Source of the DNA: Annona cherimola
Taxonomy: Eukaryota; Streptophyta; Magnoliopsida; Magnoliales; Annonaceae
Length of the DNA: 64,000 nucleotides
Assembly (NCBI GenBank): GCA_030490835.1
Contig: CM059975.1
Coordinates: 54,737,174-54,801,173, forward strand
Reading direction: 5' to 3'
Shown: positions 1 to 10,247 of the stretch, piece by piece
Numbering within the stretch: position 1 is the stretch's first letter
Layout: each line of letters begins with the position of its first letter
The notes under the pieces: model-generated
Seen by the model: only the letters and a program-made list of their open reading frames with translations
Database searches by the model: none
Told to the model about the DNA's origin: nothing
Program-made: the position numbers and the translations under genes

Positions 1-1151
1 ATATTAAGCAGGTTTCAAATTAAAAATCCGAGAAGATCAACCTAAAAAGGGTAGAACTGGTGACAAGATCAGATATAGTAAATGATTTTTAATAATTTTT
101 GTGGAAGGATTTTTTATATGAACTTTTTATATGATGTATAAGCCATCATTAATATAACTTAACCAAAATAAAAATTTATTTTTGGGTGATATTAGGATGG
201 GTTATAATTCACATGATTTGGGCTAACCCTAAACTCACAACACTGTCTAGCACAGTGAAAATGCCAAAATAAATATGTAATGTTAATATTATGTGATAAA
301 ATATTTATGATGGTTAATTAATGTATTTATTGATGTATGATATAAATTTCAGAATTAAATACCTTGATTTGATTATAAATCAAGATTTAGAGATATCACT
401 ACGCTAGATTTCAGCATATGTGGTAGTTTGAGAAAAAAATCAAAACGAAATATGAAACCTTTGTAGAAATGATAAAAATTGATATATATGTAAGAAAAGA
501 GTGTAATAAAGGATTAATGACAGCAAAGGTGATTGATAATTGATTTTATTATATATATATGGAATTAATGGGTAAATAAGAAGATGGAACTTAGAGAAAA
601 TAAGAAGACAAGGGCTGTTTTGGAATTCTATGATTAGTGGATTAAAATTCCATAAAAATACCCAAAATAAAGTAGTAATTAAGTATAAGTATCATGCTGA
701 AAAATAGACAAAGTTTCTGACTTGGAAAATTTTAGAAAATGCCTCTTATATGTGTTGCCAAATGGGCATATGTGAAAGGATAGACATGTATAGGTGATAA
801 ATGACTTATGAAATTTGATTTTATGAAAAAATGCATAAAAATATGATAAATTTCTTGATTATAAAGCTTTTTAAATGCATGATGTTAATTTCCAATTTTC
901 GGATTGATTAATGAGGCTTAAGGCAACAACGTGTGCTTAAAATGAGCACCGATGTATAAAATTTTTGGAAAATAAGTGAAAAATAGTATATGGAGGGTAA
1001 CGAGCCATTAAATGATGATTATTGAATGATTATGAAGTGATTGAATGATTACCCTACTTATGGAATTTAATATGATGTGTAATTGCCCATGTAATGCACA
1101 AGTATGTGCAAATATGTGCTATTTATGACTAACGACTTGAGAAGTCAAATG
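1..1151 (+). mobile_element. F2 giant-LTR retroelement, 5' LTR fragment (left part)
   Basis: Non-coding, AT-rich. It aligns by eye with 30798-31968, inside the complete F2 LTR at 29147-34640, with scattered substitutions and small indels. It is therefore the left part of the 5' LTR of the outer F2 element, whose start lies off the window. The match stops at GTCAAATG, exactly where the Copia-A LTR begins. The LTR resumes at 25607, but the part equivalent to 31969-33686 is missing. No ORF is supported here. Confidence 0.75.
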
Positions 1152-2831
1152 TGTTGGTCCCGAGTTAATGGCAAAACCCAAGAGGGGAGGCGTGAATTGG
1201 GTTCTTATAAAATTCTTTGGTAAATTAAAAACTTAACCCTTTAAAGTTTAATCCCCTTGTTTGAAACAAATAGAGAGCAAGGAGATAATGAAAGTAATAA
1301 AGAAAAACAGTAGGCAAGATTTATAGTGGTTCGGCCAACCTTTCCCTACTCCACTCTTCCAAGCTCACACACCGTTGTGACTTGGGTTCCACTATGTATT
1401 CCGCGAATACACTTAGAGTCTCCGCTCTCTTCTAGATTCTAGCTCTAGGGGGCATATACAATCAGAGCCTATGCTCTCTTCTAGATTCTAGCTCTAGGAG
1501 GCTTATACAATTGCCACAAGTAGATGATGAGTTACACTCCAATCACAACTCTACTTGCAACGTCTTGGTTTGATACACCAAACTCAAACCAAGCACCAAA
1601 AACAAACAACAATGTAAGAATAAGGAAGATCTACACTTTACTGAGTTGTGTAGGCAAGTTTCAGCTTGAGGAAGAATCTGTAGAAGCAACCGGTTGTGTT
1701 TCGTTGAAGCTACTTGCAACTTTGAAGCTTGTTCTTCCTTTGAAAGTGTATAGATCACTCAAATTTAGAAAAAAGCAAAAAGAACTCTTGCTTGCACTTC
1801 TTTCCTCTCTTTAGACTCTGTCTTGTGTATGTTCACGTTTGATTTAGTGTCTATTTATAGAGGAGGGAAGAATTTGAACGTTATACAAGTGGTTGGCACG
1901 CAATAAATGTTCCAACGTTTCTAAAATTCGAACGTTACTTTCCCAAGTCACAGGTGGAGTCGACTTCGTGTGCGACTTCGCCCAAGTCGCATGCTGGAGT
2001 CGACTTCGTGTGCGACTTCGGTAGCTCTTCAGTTTCCAAGTCTGAGTTCTGGGTCGACTTGGTTTCAGACTTGGTTTCAGACTTGGCCTCAAGTCGATCT
2101 TGGAGTCGACTTGGAATGCGACTTGACCAGTTTTTGTGCCAAAATAGTTTGATCCTTGTTGATTCACCTCTTGTTTGCTTAGCTTCTTTCCTTCAATTAT
2201 TTTCATTCTGGATTGGCTTCACATTTTGTAAACCTTGTGAATCTTGAAGAGCTTGAAAACTTGTATGGTTAATTTGTCTTTGATTCATGCACCTTGCTTG
2301 CTTTAATTTTGTATTAGTCTTCATATCTTGAGTTGTCTTCATCTTGAAATGAGCTTGAACCTGTGTCTTGAACTTTGATAACCTCAAGTCGATCTTGGGG
2401 TCGACTTCGTCTGCGACTTCGCCCAAGTCGCAAGCCGGAGTCGACTTCGACTGCGACTTCGGTATGTTCTGTCCCAAAATCAACGCTGGAAGGAACTGTG
2501 CATCTTCAAGTCGATACCGGAGTCGACTTCGTCTGCGACTTGGCTTCCAAGTCGCAAGTGGAGTCGACTTGGCCAGCGACTTCAGCTGTTCACCTTCCAA
2601 ATTCAAATCTGTCCTTTAGGTTCCGTTTGAAGTCGAATGTGGAGTCGACTTCGGGATCGACTTCACCCTAAGTCGAAGTCTGAGTCGACTTGGAAATCGA
2701 CTTGGCTAATTTCATTCCTTAAGACATTCAACACATTTATTAGTAATTATTTATACTCAAATTTGACTTTGTTAATCATCAAAACTTATGCTTTGATCAA
2801 TTTTGTTTTGTTTTAACTATTGTTTCCAATA
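1152..2831 (-). repeat. Copia-A 3' LTR
   Basis: 1,680 bp, nearly identical to 10248-11926. On the minus strand it starts TATTGG, where the other copy has TGTTGG (a mutated first base pair), and ends CCAACA. It holds about nine 34-35-bp nested palindromic modules centred on GTCGAC, for example at 1945-1978, 1984-2018, 2091-2124, 2386-2419, 2425-2459, 2508-2541, 2549-2582, 2630-2663 and 2670-2703. A minus-strand TATA box (CTATAAATAG) lies near 1849-1858. Around 1424-1512 a block of about 65 bp containing TCTAGATTCTAGCTCTAG occurs twice. The short ORFs in the palindrome region are translations of the repeat, not genes. Confidence 0.9.
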
Positions 2832-2845
2832 TTCTCCCCCTTTTT
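2832..2845 (-). other. Copia-A polypurine tract
   Basis: The minus strand reads AAAAAGGGGGAGA directly before the 3' LTR, the position where plus-strand DNA synthesis is primed in LTR elements. The same tract precedes the Copia-B 3' LTR at 46694-46706. Confidence 0.85.
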
Positions 2846-3098
2846 GATGATTGACAAAACTAATTTGAGTTTGTACCTTTCAAGAAAATCACATTCATAT
2901 AGTTTCCAAAATAGAACATCAAATATCTTTCAAACAGAGCATGAAACAAACATTTGAGCATAAAACATATTTCATATCATCATGATTCATACAGATTACA
3001 ATGTAAAGCAAAAAGAAAACCTATATACAAGCTACCCAACCGAAAAATACTCTAAAACCTATGTCATGTCCTAAAACTCACTCAAAACAAACTCTATC

Positions 3099-4733
3099 CT
3101 ATCTCCCCCTTTTTGTCAATAACTCAAAATGAGATTCAATTACCAAGGATTTGGTGAATTGAAATTTGGAAATGGGACATGAAGATTGAGTAGGTTTGAC
3201 GGGTCGAACATGAGCAGACGAGTAGAAGGATGAAACAGGTGCGGGGGTTGGATCTTGATGAACTGATCCGAATTCAAACGGATCTAGTTCAGGTATGGGC
3301 TGATTACGATGATGCCCAGATGCGAGATGGTACCGGATAGTACACATTTCCCGATCAATACGATCTTGTCGGGAATGCATATCCATGATAGCTGTGAGGA
3401 CCCCAGATACGAGACTGGTGATTCTATTCTCTTGTTGACCCATTTCTTCTCGTAGGGCAGCTATATCATCTCGAATAGTCTGTAAACTGGTCTCCTGGGA
3501 TGAAGATTGAGGTGCCGGATCTGGAATGGCTGATCCCTGTGGAGAGAAGGATCCATGCGACATAGGAGAGGCGGGCTCCTCATGAATATCCTGTGGTGGA
3601 GCAGGTGGTGCTTCTGGAGGCTGCTCCCCCTCAGTATGTGCTTGTCCTTCTTCAGGAGCCTCTGCTTCCGTCCTAAGCTCATGCACATTGATCTTCATTC
3701 TCTGGATCAATGCCTTGTTGATTGCATTAGTGGATTTAAGTACTTCGAAGGGCTCGCCTTCAATATCCACATTAAAATGCTCAATGATCTTCGTGATCCA
3801 GGTACCGTATGGTAGAACTCCCCGTGGATTGTCCTTTCTGCAGCTGAGTGCTTCTATGAACAAACGAGGAAGGCTTACTTTGACCCTGTTCACGATCTTC
3901 CATAGAATCCCGACTTCTTGAGGATTCAACTGATTTCTTCCTCCGCCTTTGGGATAGATGCAATGAGCTATTAGCAGGCGTAGAACCCGCAGCCTTGGGG
4001 ACAGATTCATGTAATGTAAACACTTGATTCCGGGATGATATTTATTGCTCCGAATGAGCTGATTGTATATCTGATCAAGTGAAAGATTTGCAGGGCGTGG
4101 CTCATCTACATGTGGTACCTCAAGTATCTGTCCTATGTTGATCATTGCACCTTCCAAACTTGGAGTTATTCCAACTCCAAAGAACATGTTAACTCCTTTG
4201 ACAAAACTCCCATAATATTCTTCATCCCATAAGTAATAGAAGATTCTGGTTAGATCTGGATAGACCCTTTCATCTTCCTTTAATAGTTTGGTCCACCTTT
4301 GAAATTACAATAGATCTTCTATATCTGACCCATAATCTTTCAGAAACTTGAAATCAATGATTTTTGGAATGAATACCTTCCTTTCGTAGAAGGATTTATA
4401 GAATCGACTGTGCTGGAGCTCGGTTTTGAAATACGTAGTCAGCATCTTCAGCACTTGAGCTTTCCCAGCTGTGGTGTCTTTTCTTCTTGCCCCAGATTGA
4501 GTGCTTTGTGAGGTTTGGGCTTGTTCCTTACAACCAGCTGTGGTTGACGGTGTTTCTGTTTGAAAACGCACTCGGCAGCCAGTGGAAGTGGATGGTTCTT
4601 CTCGGGCTCTCTTTGAGGAGGTTCGTTGCCTCCTAGGCACTTCATCTTCAGTTTGGGACGTTGATTTTCTGGGAACTGGTTTGAGGGATGGTTTTGAGAC
4701 AGCTATCTTGGGAGGTCTGGATTTAGGCGCCAT
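3099..4733 (-). pseudogene. Copia-A ORF3, envelope-like / plant transposon protein, one internal stop
   Basis: An open frame of about 544 codons downstream of pol in the sense direction, broken by one in-frame TAA at 4305-4307 (likely a CAA glutamine codon before mutation). The two pieces, 4733-4305 and 4187-3099, are in the same frame, and the stretch between is open after the stop. The N-terminus is basic and Ser/Thr/Pro-rich. The middle (a Phe-Ile-Pro-Lys segment, then a Trp/Tyr-rich stretch) resembles the 'putative plant transposon protein' domain found in third ORFs of Sireviruses. The C-terminal third has a low-complexity Pro/Glu region and a possible coiled coil. Its last codons fall in the internal polypurine tract. 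No clear signal peptide or membrane span was seen. Function unknown; 'envelope-like' is a positional name. Copia-B lacks this ORF. Confidence 0.65.
3102..3115 (-). other. Copia-A internal second polypurine tract
   Basis: A second AAAAAGGGGGAGA on the minus strand, about 260 bp before the true tract. It overlaps the last codons and stop of ORF3. Repeated tracts of this kind are a known trait of Sireviruses. Copia-B has equivalents near 46515-46560. Confidence 0.6.
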
Positions 4734-4778
4734 TGATTTGGGTTTTTGAAATTTAAAGAGAAGGAGTTGGAGTGTGAG

Positions 4779-5141
4779 CTAAAGTGAGAGAGAGAGAGAG
4801 GAGAGCAGAGAGTAGATGAGAGATGAAAATAGAAAGAGAGGAGAGCAGAGAAGTGACTGAGAATCTGAGCAGAGAAAGAGAAGCAAATAAAGAGAAGAGA
4901 AGGAAGGCAGTGACGAAGATCGCAGAGTAAGAGAAAATAAAAAGAAGAATGATGCCAGAGATGGAAGAGCAGAGGAAATGGAGAGAGAGAGAGACAGGGA
5001 GTCCGAGAGAAAAGAACTGAAAGAGGAAACGGCGGTCGCCGGAGAAAATGGTGCTGGACAGGGGAACGGCGCAGGAAAAATAGGGGGAAGAAGAAGAAAA
5101 AAGAAAGAAAAATAGGAAAGAAGAGGAAGACGATCCGTCAC
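4779..5141 (-). promoter_or_regulatory. CT-rich (sense strand) leader before ORF3
   Basis: About 360 bp that is almost pure GA-repeat on the plus strand, hence CT-rich on the sense strand, ending about 45 bp before the ORF3 ATG. It resembles the CT-rich 5' untranslated leaders and pyrimidine patches of plant promoters. It is open in one frame (120 codons of Ser/Leu/Phe), but this is a composition artefact. A separate promoter or leader for ORF3 is an inference. Confidence 0.4.
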
Positions 5142-5146
5142 GCGCG

Positions 5147-5250
5147 CGGAGTCGACTTCGCCTTAGAGGCGGAGTCGAATTCGCTTTCCCAAGTCGACTT
5201 CACTGGAGTCGACTTAACTTTATTGGAGTCGACTTGACCCATCGACTTGA
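5147..5250 (-). repeat. Internal GTCGAC palindrome cluster
   Basis: Several GTCGAC or near-GTCGAC motifs in about 100 bp between the pol end and the CT-rich tract. The same motif family otherwise occupies the LTR. It may be LTR-derived sequence captured upstream of ORF3. Confidence 0.6.
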
Positions 5251-5299
5251 CCTTTTTCAGATCTGAATTTCTTGTGTAATTTTCCCTAATTTAACTCTA

Positions 5300-8200
5300 T
5301 CATCCCATATCATTTCTAATCTTGTAAAATGATTCCTTTGCTAATGGTTTGGTAAAAATGTCAGCAATTTGATCTTCAGTTTTCACACATTCCAAACAAA
5401 TATCATGATTTTCAACATTTTCTCGAATAAAATGATGTCTTACATCTATATGCTTGGTTCTTGAATGCAATACAGGATTCTTTGTCAAACATATAGCCCT
5501 TATGTTATCACATCTAATAGGAATATTGCAAATAATCAATGCCATAATCTCTTAATTGTTGTTTCATCCAAAGTAGTTGGGCACAACAGCTTCCGGCTGC
5601 TATATATTCGGCTTCTGCAGTAGATAGAGCGACACTGGTTTGTTTCCTTGAATACCATGAAACCAACATATTTCCAAGGAATTGACAGGTTCCACTAGTA
5701 CTTTTTCTATCTACTTTATAGCCGGCAAAATCTGCATCCGAATAGCCGATTAAGTCAAATGTTGACCCCTTTGGATACCATAGTCCAATATTAGTAGTAT
5801 TTATCAAATATTTAAAAATTCTTTTCACAGCCAATAGATGTGATTCTTTAGGACATGCTTGGAATCTAGAACACATACAAACACTAAACAGAATATCTGG
5901 TCTAGAAGCAGTTGAATACAACAATGATCCTATCATGCTTCTATAAAGCTTTTGATCGATACTTTTACCGTTTTCGTCCGTGTCGATCTTGATTGTTGAA
6001 CTCATTGGAGTATTTGCTCCTTTAGCATTTTGCATTCCAAATTTCTTTAGCATTTCTTTGACATATTTGGACTGATTTAAGAATATCCCTTCGCTTTGTT
6101 GCTTGATTTGTAGTCCAAGGAAGAAATTTAGTTCTCCCATCATGCTCATTTCAAATTCGCTCTGCATGATCTTAGAAAATTCTTGGCATAGATTTTCATC
6201 AGTAGCACCAAATATTATATCATCTACATAGATTTGCACAATTAAAATATTTTTACTTTTATATTTGATGAATAAAGTAGTGTCTACTTTCCCTCTTTGA
6301 AACTCATGATCAATCAAAAATCTATTTAACCTCTCATACCAAGCTCTTGGGGCTTGTTTCAGTCCATATAATGCTTTGGTCAGTTTATAAACATATTTTG
6401 ATTGATCCTTTTCTTCAAATCCAGGGGGTTATTCAACATATACATCTTCATTCAAATATCCATTCAAAAATGCGCTTTTTACATCCATTTGAAACAATTT
6501 GAAATTCATGTGAGAAGCAAATGCTAGTAAGATGCGTATGGCTTCTAATCTAGCCACGGGTGCATATGATTCTTCAAAATCAATTCCTTCTTCTTGGGAA
6601 TACCCTTTGGCTACTAATCTAGCTTTTTTCTAATTACAAGTCCGCTTTCGTCCAATTTGTTCCTAAACACCCATTTGGTACCAATAATTGTATGACCATT
6701 TGGTCTAGGAACTAAATGTCATACATTGTTCCTTTCAAATTGATTTAGCTCTTCTTGCATTGCTATAATCCAGTTTTCATCATTGAGAGCTTGTTCAATG
6801 GTAGTTGGTTTGATTTTTGACACAAATGCATATTGTCCACAAATGTTTTGCTTTGAACTCCTAGTTTTCACTCCTTCATAAATATTTCCAATGACTTGCT
6901 CAATTGGATGTGCATTTTTTAACTTTAAGTCAGTTGGAGGTTTGTAAGAATCATTACCTTCACTTACCTCTTCTTCTATGAAGTTTTCTGGCTTGAGCTC
7001 GATTTCCTTTTGTTGTTCTTGTTGTTTTGTTCTTGTATCATCTGCATCACTTAGTTTATCCTCCTTTCTCGGAGTTTGGTTAAATTCATCAAAGACAACA
7101 TGTATTGACTCTTCTATTGTTTGATGTCTTTTGTTGAAAATTCTATATGCTTTGCTATTTGATGAATAACCCAAGAAAATAGCTTCATCGCTTTTGGCAT
7201 CTAGTTTTCCCAAATTTGTTTTTCCATTATTTAGCACATAAAAAATACATCCAAAAGTATGGAAATATGATATGTTTGGTTTCCTGCCTTTCCAAAGTTC
7301 ATATGGGGTCTTTTTTAATATTGCTCTAATGGTAACTCGGTTAAATACATGACAAGCTGTACTTACAGCTTCACCCCAAAATCTCTTGGATAATTTACTC
7401 TCCTTTAGCATGGTCCTAGCCATTTCTTGAATTGTCCGGTTTTTCCTTTCAACAACTCCATTTTGTTGAGGAGTTCTTGGTGCATAAAATGTATGGTGAA
7501 TTCCCTTTTCATTGCAAAATTCTATGAATCGAGTATTTTCAAATTCACCACCATGGTCACTTCTAATGGAAATGATTGAACTTTGTTTTTCATTTTGCAG
7601 CAAATTTGAAAACGAGACAAACATTGAAAATGCTTCATCTTTGCTAGCTAAGAGTATAATCCAAGTAAATCTAGAAAAGTCATCCATGATTACATATACA
7701 TACTTTTTCCCATCAAGAGTTAAAATGTCTGATGGCCCATAAAGATCCATATGTAGTAATTCAAGTGGTCTAGTTGTTGAGATTTCCTGTTTGGTCAAAA
7801 ATGGCATTTTCGGTTGTTTAGATAGTTGACAGGCTTTACAAATCTTATCTTTGTCATATTTGAGCTTTGGTAAGCCTTGTACCAAATTCTTTTTCCATAA
7901 GGTTTTAATATTTGACATATTTATATGTCCAAGCCTTGTATGCCATTTCCATGGATCATTTTCTATGGCTATTAGACATTTTCCTTCTAAGTCATCAAGG
8001 CAAACCAAATATACATTTCCATGTCTTTTGCCACTAAAAATTATGCGCTCGTCATCATCAATAACATTACATATAGAGGATTCAAATACAACTTTATATC
8101 CTTTATCACACAGTTGACTAATACTCATTAGGTTGTGTTTGAGTCCTTCAACAAATAGAACATTTTCAATACATGCATTTGAAATACCGTAGACATTTCC

Positions 8201-8362
8201 TTTACCTTTTATTTTACCTTTTTCGTTATTTCCAAAAGCTACTGTTCCTTCATCACATGGGTTGATCTTGTGAAATAATCTTTTTTCTCCTGTCATATGT
8301 CTTGAGCAACCGCTATCCATAAACCATACGTTATTGGCCTTAGCTTTAAGGCAAACCTGCAA
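5300..8362 (-). pseudogene. Copia-A pol (protease, integrase, reverse transcriptase, RNase H), inactivated
   Basis: Copia-order polyprotein. ORF 8362-6719 (547 aa, opening with TTG) holds the protease Asp-Ser-Gly (D16), integrase zinc residues H141, H146, C175 and C178, and core D206, D269, E305 (35 residues between the last two). It ends at a TGA replacing a Trp codon seen in Copia-B. The first RT part (6718-6318) has a one-base deletion near 6628 and a TAA in place of a Gln codon near 6430. ORF 6317-5514 carries the RT YVDD motif and the RNase H domain, including the TAEAEY motif. A one-base insertion near 5525 shifts the end into ORF 5545-5300. At least four lesions were found by comparison with Copia-B, so no full polyprotein can be made. 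Confidence 0.9.
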
Positions 8363-8370
8363 AAATTAAG
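8357..8370 (-). promoter_or_regulatory. Splice-acceptor-like site between gag and pol
   Basis: On the minus strand the 13-nt sequence TTAATTTTTGCAG sits between the gag stop (8382-8384) and the pol coding region, which lies in the +1 frame and has no ATG at its head. Copia-B has a matching TTATTTTTCAG at the same place (43369-43379). Confidence 0.35.
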
Positions 8371-8381
8371 TTGAGTGGAGC

Positions 8382-10199
8382 TCATCCTTTTGGTACCCAT
8401 TTTATGGGTCCGTTTGGATTATTTAACCTTTGAAGTTTAAGTTGGTCCATCTTTGAAGCCATAAACCCAATGCTTTTTGGCATCCAAACCAATTTAGCAC
8501 CTAGGTTTTGCAGTTTTCTTAGTTTACATTGATAGATCTTATGTCCAAACTTGTTGCAAAAGTTACAAGCTCCCGGAAGTCTAGAAATAGGGAGCCATTT
8601 GGTAATTTGTTCATTAGTTGGTCTTTTGATCCAAACTACTTGTTTTATCTTTGGTTTAGAATAAATGGGTTTGATATTATTTCTTGGAGCATTAGACTTT
8701 GATTGTTCAAATGTATTGTATCCAAGTCCTTTCTTGCAAGTTTGAGTTGTCATTTTTAAGAACATTTTCACATTTTCTCCTGGATTAGAGAACTTTGCAA
8801 GGGATTCATTTAATGATATTTTCTCGTTTTTAAGTTTTTCTAACTCATTTTCTAGGGTATTCTTTTCATCTTTTAACTTATCTAATTTTTCAGCAAGTTT
8901 ACCATTTACAATTATTACTGCATCACATTGTCTTTTCTTTATTGTAAACTTGTTTCCTAATTTCTTTATTTCTTCATATAGTGAATCATAAGCTTGTTGA
9001 AGTTCTTGTAATTCAGCACATTTAATACATTCATTTGTAGAAAAATTTGAAAAAGATTTCTGTTTGGAGGTTACCTCTTGACTACTTGTGTAGTCCGTTG
9101 AAGTAGCTTGATCCTCCAAGGTTTCCATGGCTGCAAAGCATATGTCGGTATTTTCTATGCAAAAAATTCTCGCGCAATCTGCTTCGCATTCTTCACTTGA
9201 GGAGCTATTTGTTGTAGATTCTTCTTCATTCACGTACATGCCTCTTCCTTTGTTTCTTTGAAATCTTTTGTTGTCGCCTCGATCTTTTCTTTGCTCCTTT
9301 GCCTTGTTTTCTTCGGGCGTTGGACATTGGGCTTGCATGTGTCCCGAACCGCCGCACCGATAACATTTTGTTGTTTCTTTCTTTTTCTCTTTGGAATTTC
9401 TTTCTTTAAAATTTCTGAAATTTCTGCCTTTCCTTACAAATTTTCTGAATCGTTTTGTGAGTAAGGCAATTTCATCGTCATTTTGTGAAGATGAGGTGTC
9501 GTCCGAGTCTTGTGCGGCTCTCAAGGCAATGGCTCTTTTGCCTTTGTGATGATCTTCGTTTCTTTTCTTGATCAGCTCATGTGACATTAAGGAGCTAATT
9601 AGATTTTCCAACTTCAACGTGTTAAGATCCTTGGCTTCTTCTATTGCCGTGATTTTTGGAGTCCATGATTCGGGTAGTGCCCTTAGAATCTTCATGACCT
9701 GCTCAGATTCAGAAATTGCTTTTCCTAGCCCTTTCAAGGCATTAGTAATCTTGGAAAATTTAGCAAACATTTCAGAAATATTTTCAGTTTCTATCATCCT
9801 AAAATTTTCCAATTCTCCAATCAAAATGTTTCTCCTCGTCCCTTGGACTTGAGAGGTTCCTTCATAGATAGAAGTTAGTGTATCCCATATTTCTTTGGCA
9901 GTTAAACAAGAGGATACTCTATCATATTCGGAGGCCGTAAGAGCACAAAACAGAGAGTTCATAGCTTTAGCATTGCTCTTAACAGTTCTTACTTCCTCTT
10001 CAGTCCATTTGGAAGCTCTTTCATCGATAGGCAAGGTTACACCATCTTGGATTGCAATCCAAGAGTCCATATCTGTAGCCATGATGAGTTGCTTCATACG
10101 AAGCTTCCAATAACCGAAATTGTTCCCATCAAACAATGGTGGCCTAGTAAATGATTGGCCCTCGGCAAATGCGGGAACGGAAATCGATTGGGATGCCAT
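8382..10199 (-). CDS. gag: Copia-A Gag (capsid/nucleocapsid), intact ORF
   Basis: An uninterrupted 605-aa frame starting with ATG 35 bp inside the primer site. It would form the virus-like particle and bind element RNA in the cytoplasm. The N-terminus has the FDGNNFGYWKLRM-type start of plant copia Gag (DUF4219-like), followed by a UBN2-like gag domain to about residue 210. The first CX2CX4HX4C zinc knuckle begins at residue 279, a Glu/Lys/Leu-rich coiled coil spans about 410-490, and the second zinc knuckle begins at 545. The C-terminus ends in GPIKWVPKG. The long Gag with coiled coil and two knuckles fits Sireviruses. It is the only intact large ORF of this element; Gag alone could act in trans for other copies (inference). 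Confidence 0.88.
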   Translation of the reverse strand: MASQSISVPAFAEGQSFTRPPLFDGNNFGYWKLRMKQLIMATDMDSWIAIQDGVTLPIDERASKWTEEEVRTVKSNAKAMNSLFCALTASEYDRVSSCLTAKEIWDTLTSIYEGTSQVQGTRRNILIGELENFRMIETENISEMFAKFSKITNALKGLGKAISESEQVMKILRALPESWTPKITAIEEAKDLNTLKLENLISSLMSHELIKKRNEDHHKGKRAIALRAAQDSDDTSSSQNDDEIALLTKRFRKFVRKGRNFRNFKERNSKEKKKETTKCYRCGGSGHMQAQCPTPEENKAKEQRKDRGDNKRFQRNKGRGMYVNEEESTTNSSSSEECEADCARIFCIENTDICFAAMETLEDQATSTDYTSSQEVTSKQKSFSNFSTNECIKCAELQELQQAYDSLYEEIKKLGNKFTIKKRQCDAVIIVNGKLAEKLDKLKDEKNTLENELEKLKNEKISLNESLAKFSNPGENVKMFLKMTTQTCKKGLGYNTFEQSKSNAPRNNIKPIYSKPKIKQVVWIKRPTNEQITKWLPISRLPGACNFCNKFGHKIYQCKLRKLQNLGAKLVWMPKSIGFMASKMDQLKLQRLNNPNGPIKWVPKG

Positions 10200-10233
10200 A
10201 TCAATAGATCTCTTTGGTTTAACTCAAAGACCT

Positions 10234-10245
10234 GCTCTGATACCA
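10234..10245 (-). other. Copia-A primer binding site (tRNA-iMet)
   Basis: The minus strand reads TGGTATCAGAGC two bases after the 5' LTR, complementary to the 3' end of plant initiator Met-tRNA. It shows which LTR is 5' and fixes the element's direction. Confidence 0.9.
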
Positions 10246-10247
10246 CT

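Noticed and set aside
1954..2671. Overlapping ORFs of 60-98 codons in Copia-A and Copia-B LTRs on both strands
   Set aside because: Translations of the GTCGAC repeat (Ser/Thr or Val-Asp-Phe runs). They occur in several frames and in a non-coding LTR region upstream of TATA.
2386..2703. CRISPR-like series of short repeats
   Set aside because: Plant DNA; spacers are short and not unique, units are palindromes in LTRs, no cas genes.
4779..5141. 120-codon Ser/Leu/Phe-rich ORF that looks like a membrane protein
   Set aside because: Product of a CT-rich tract; no start context or sequence diversity of a real protein.
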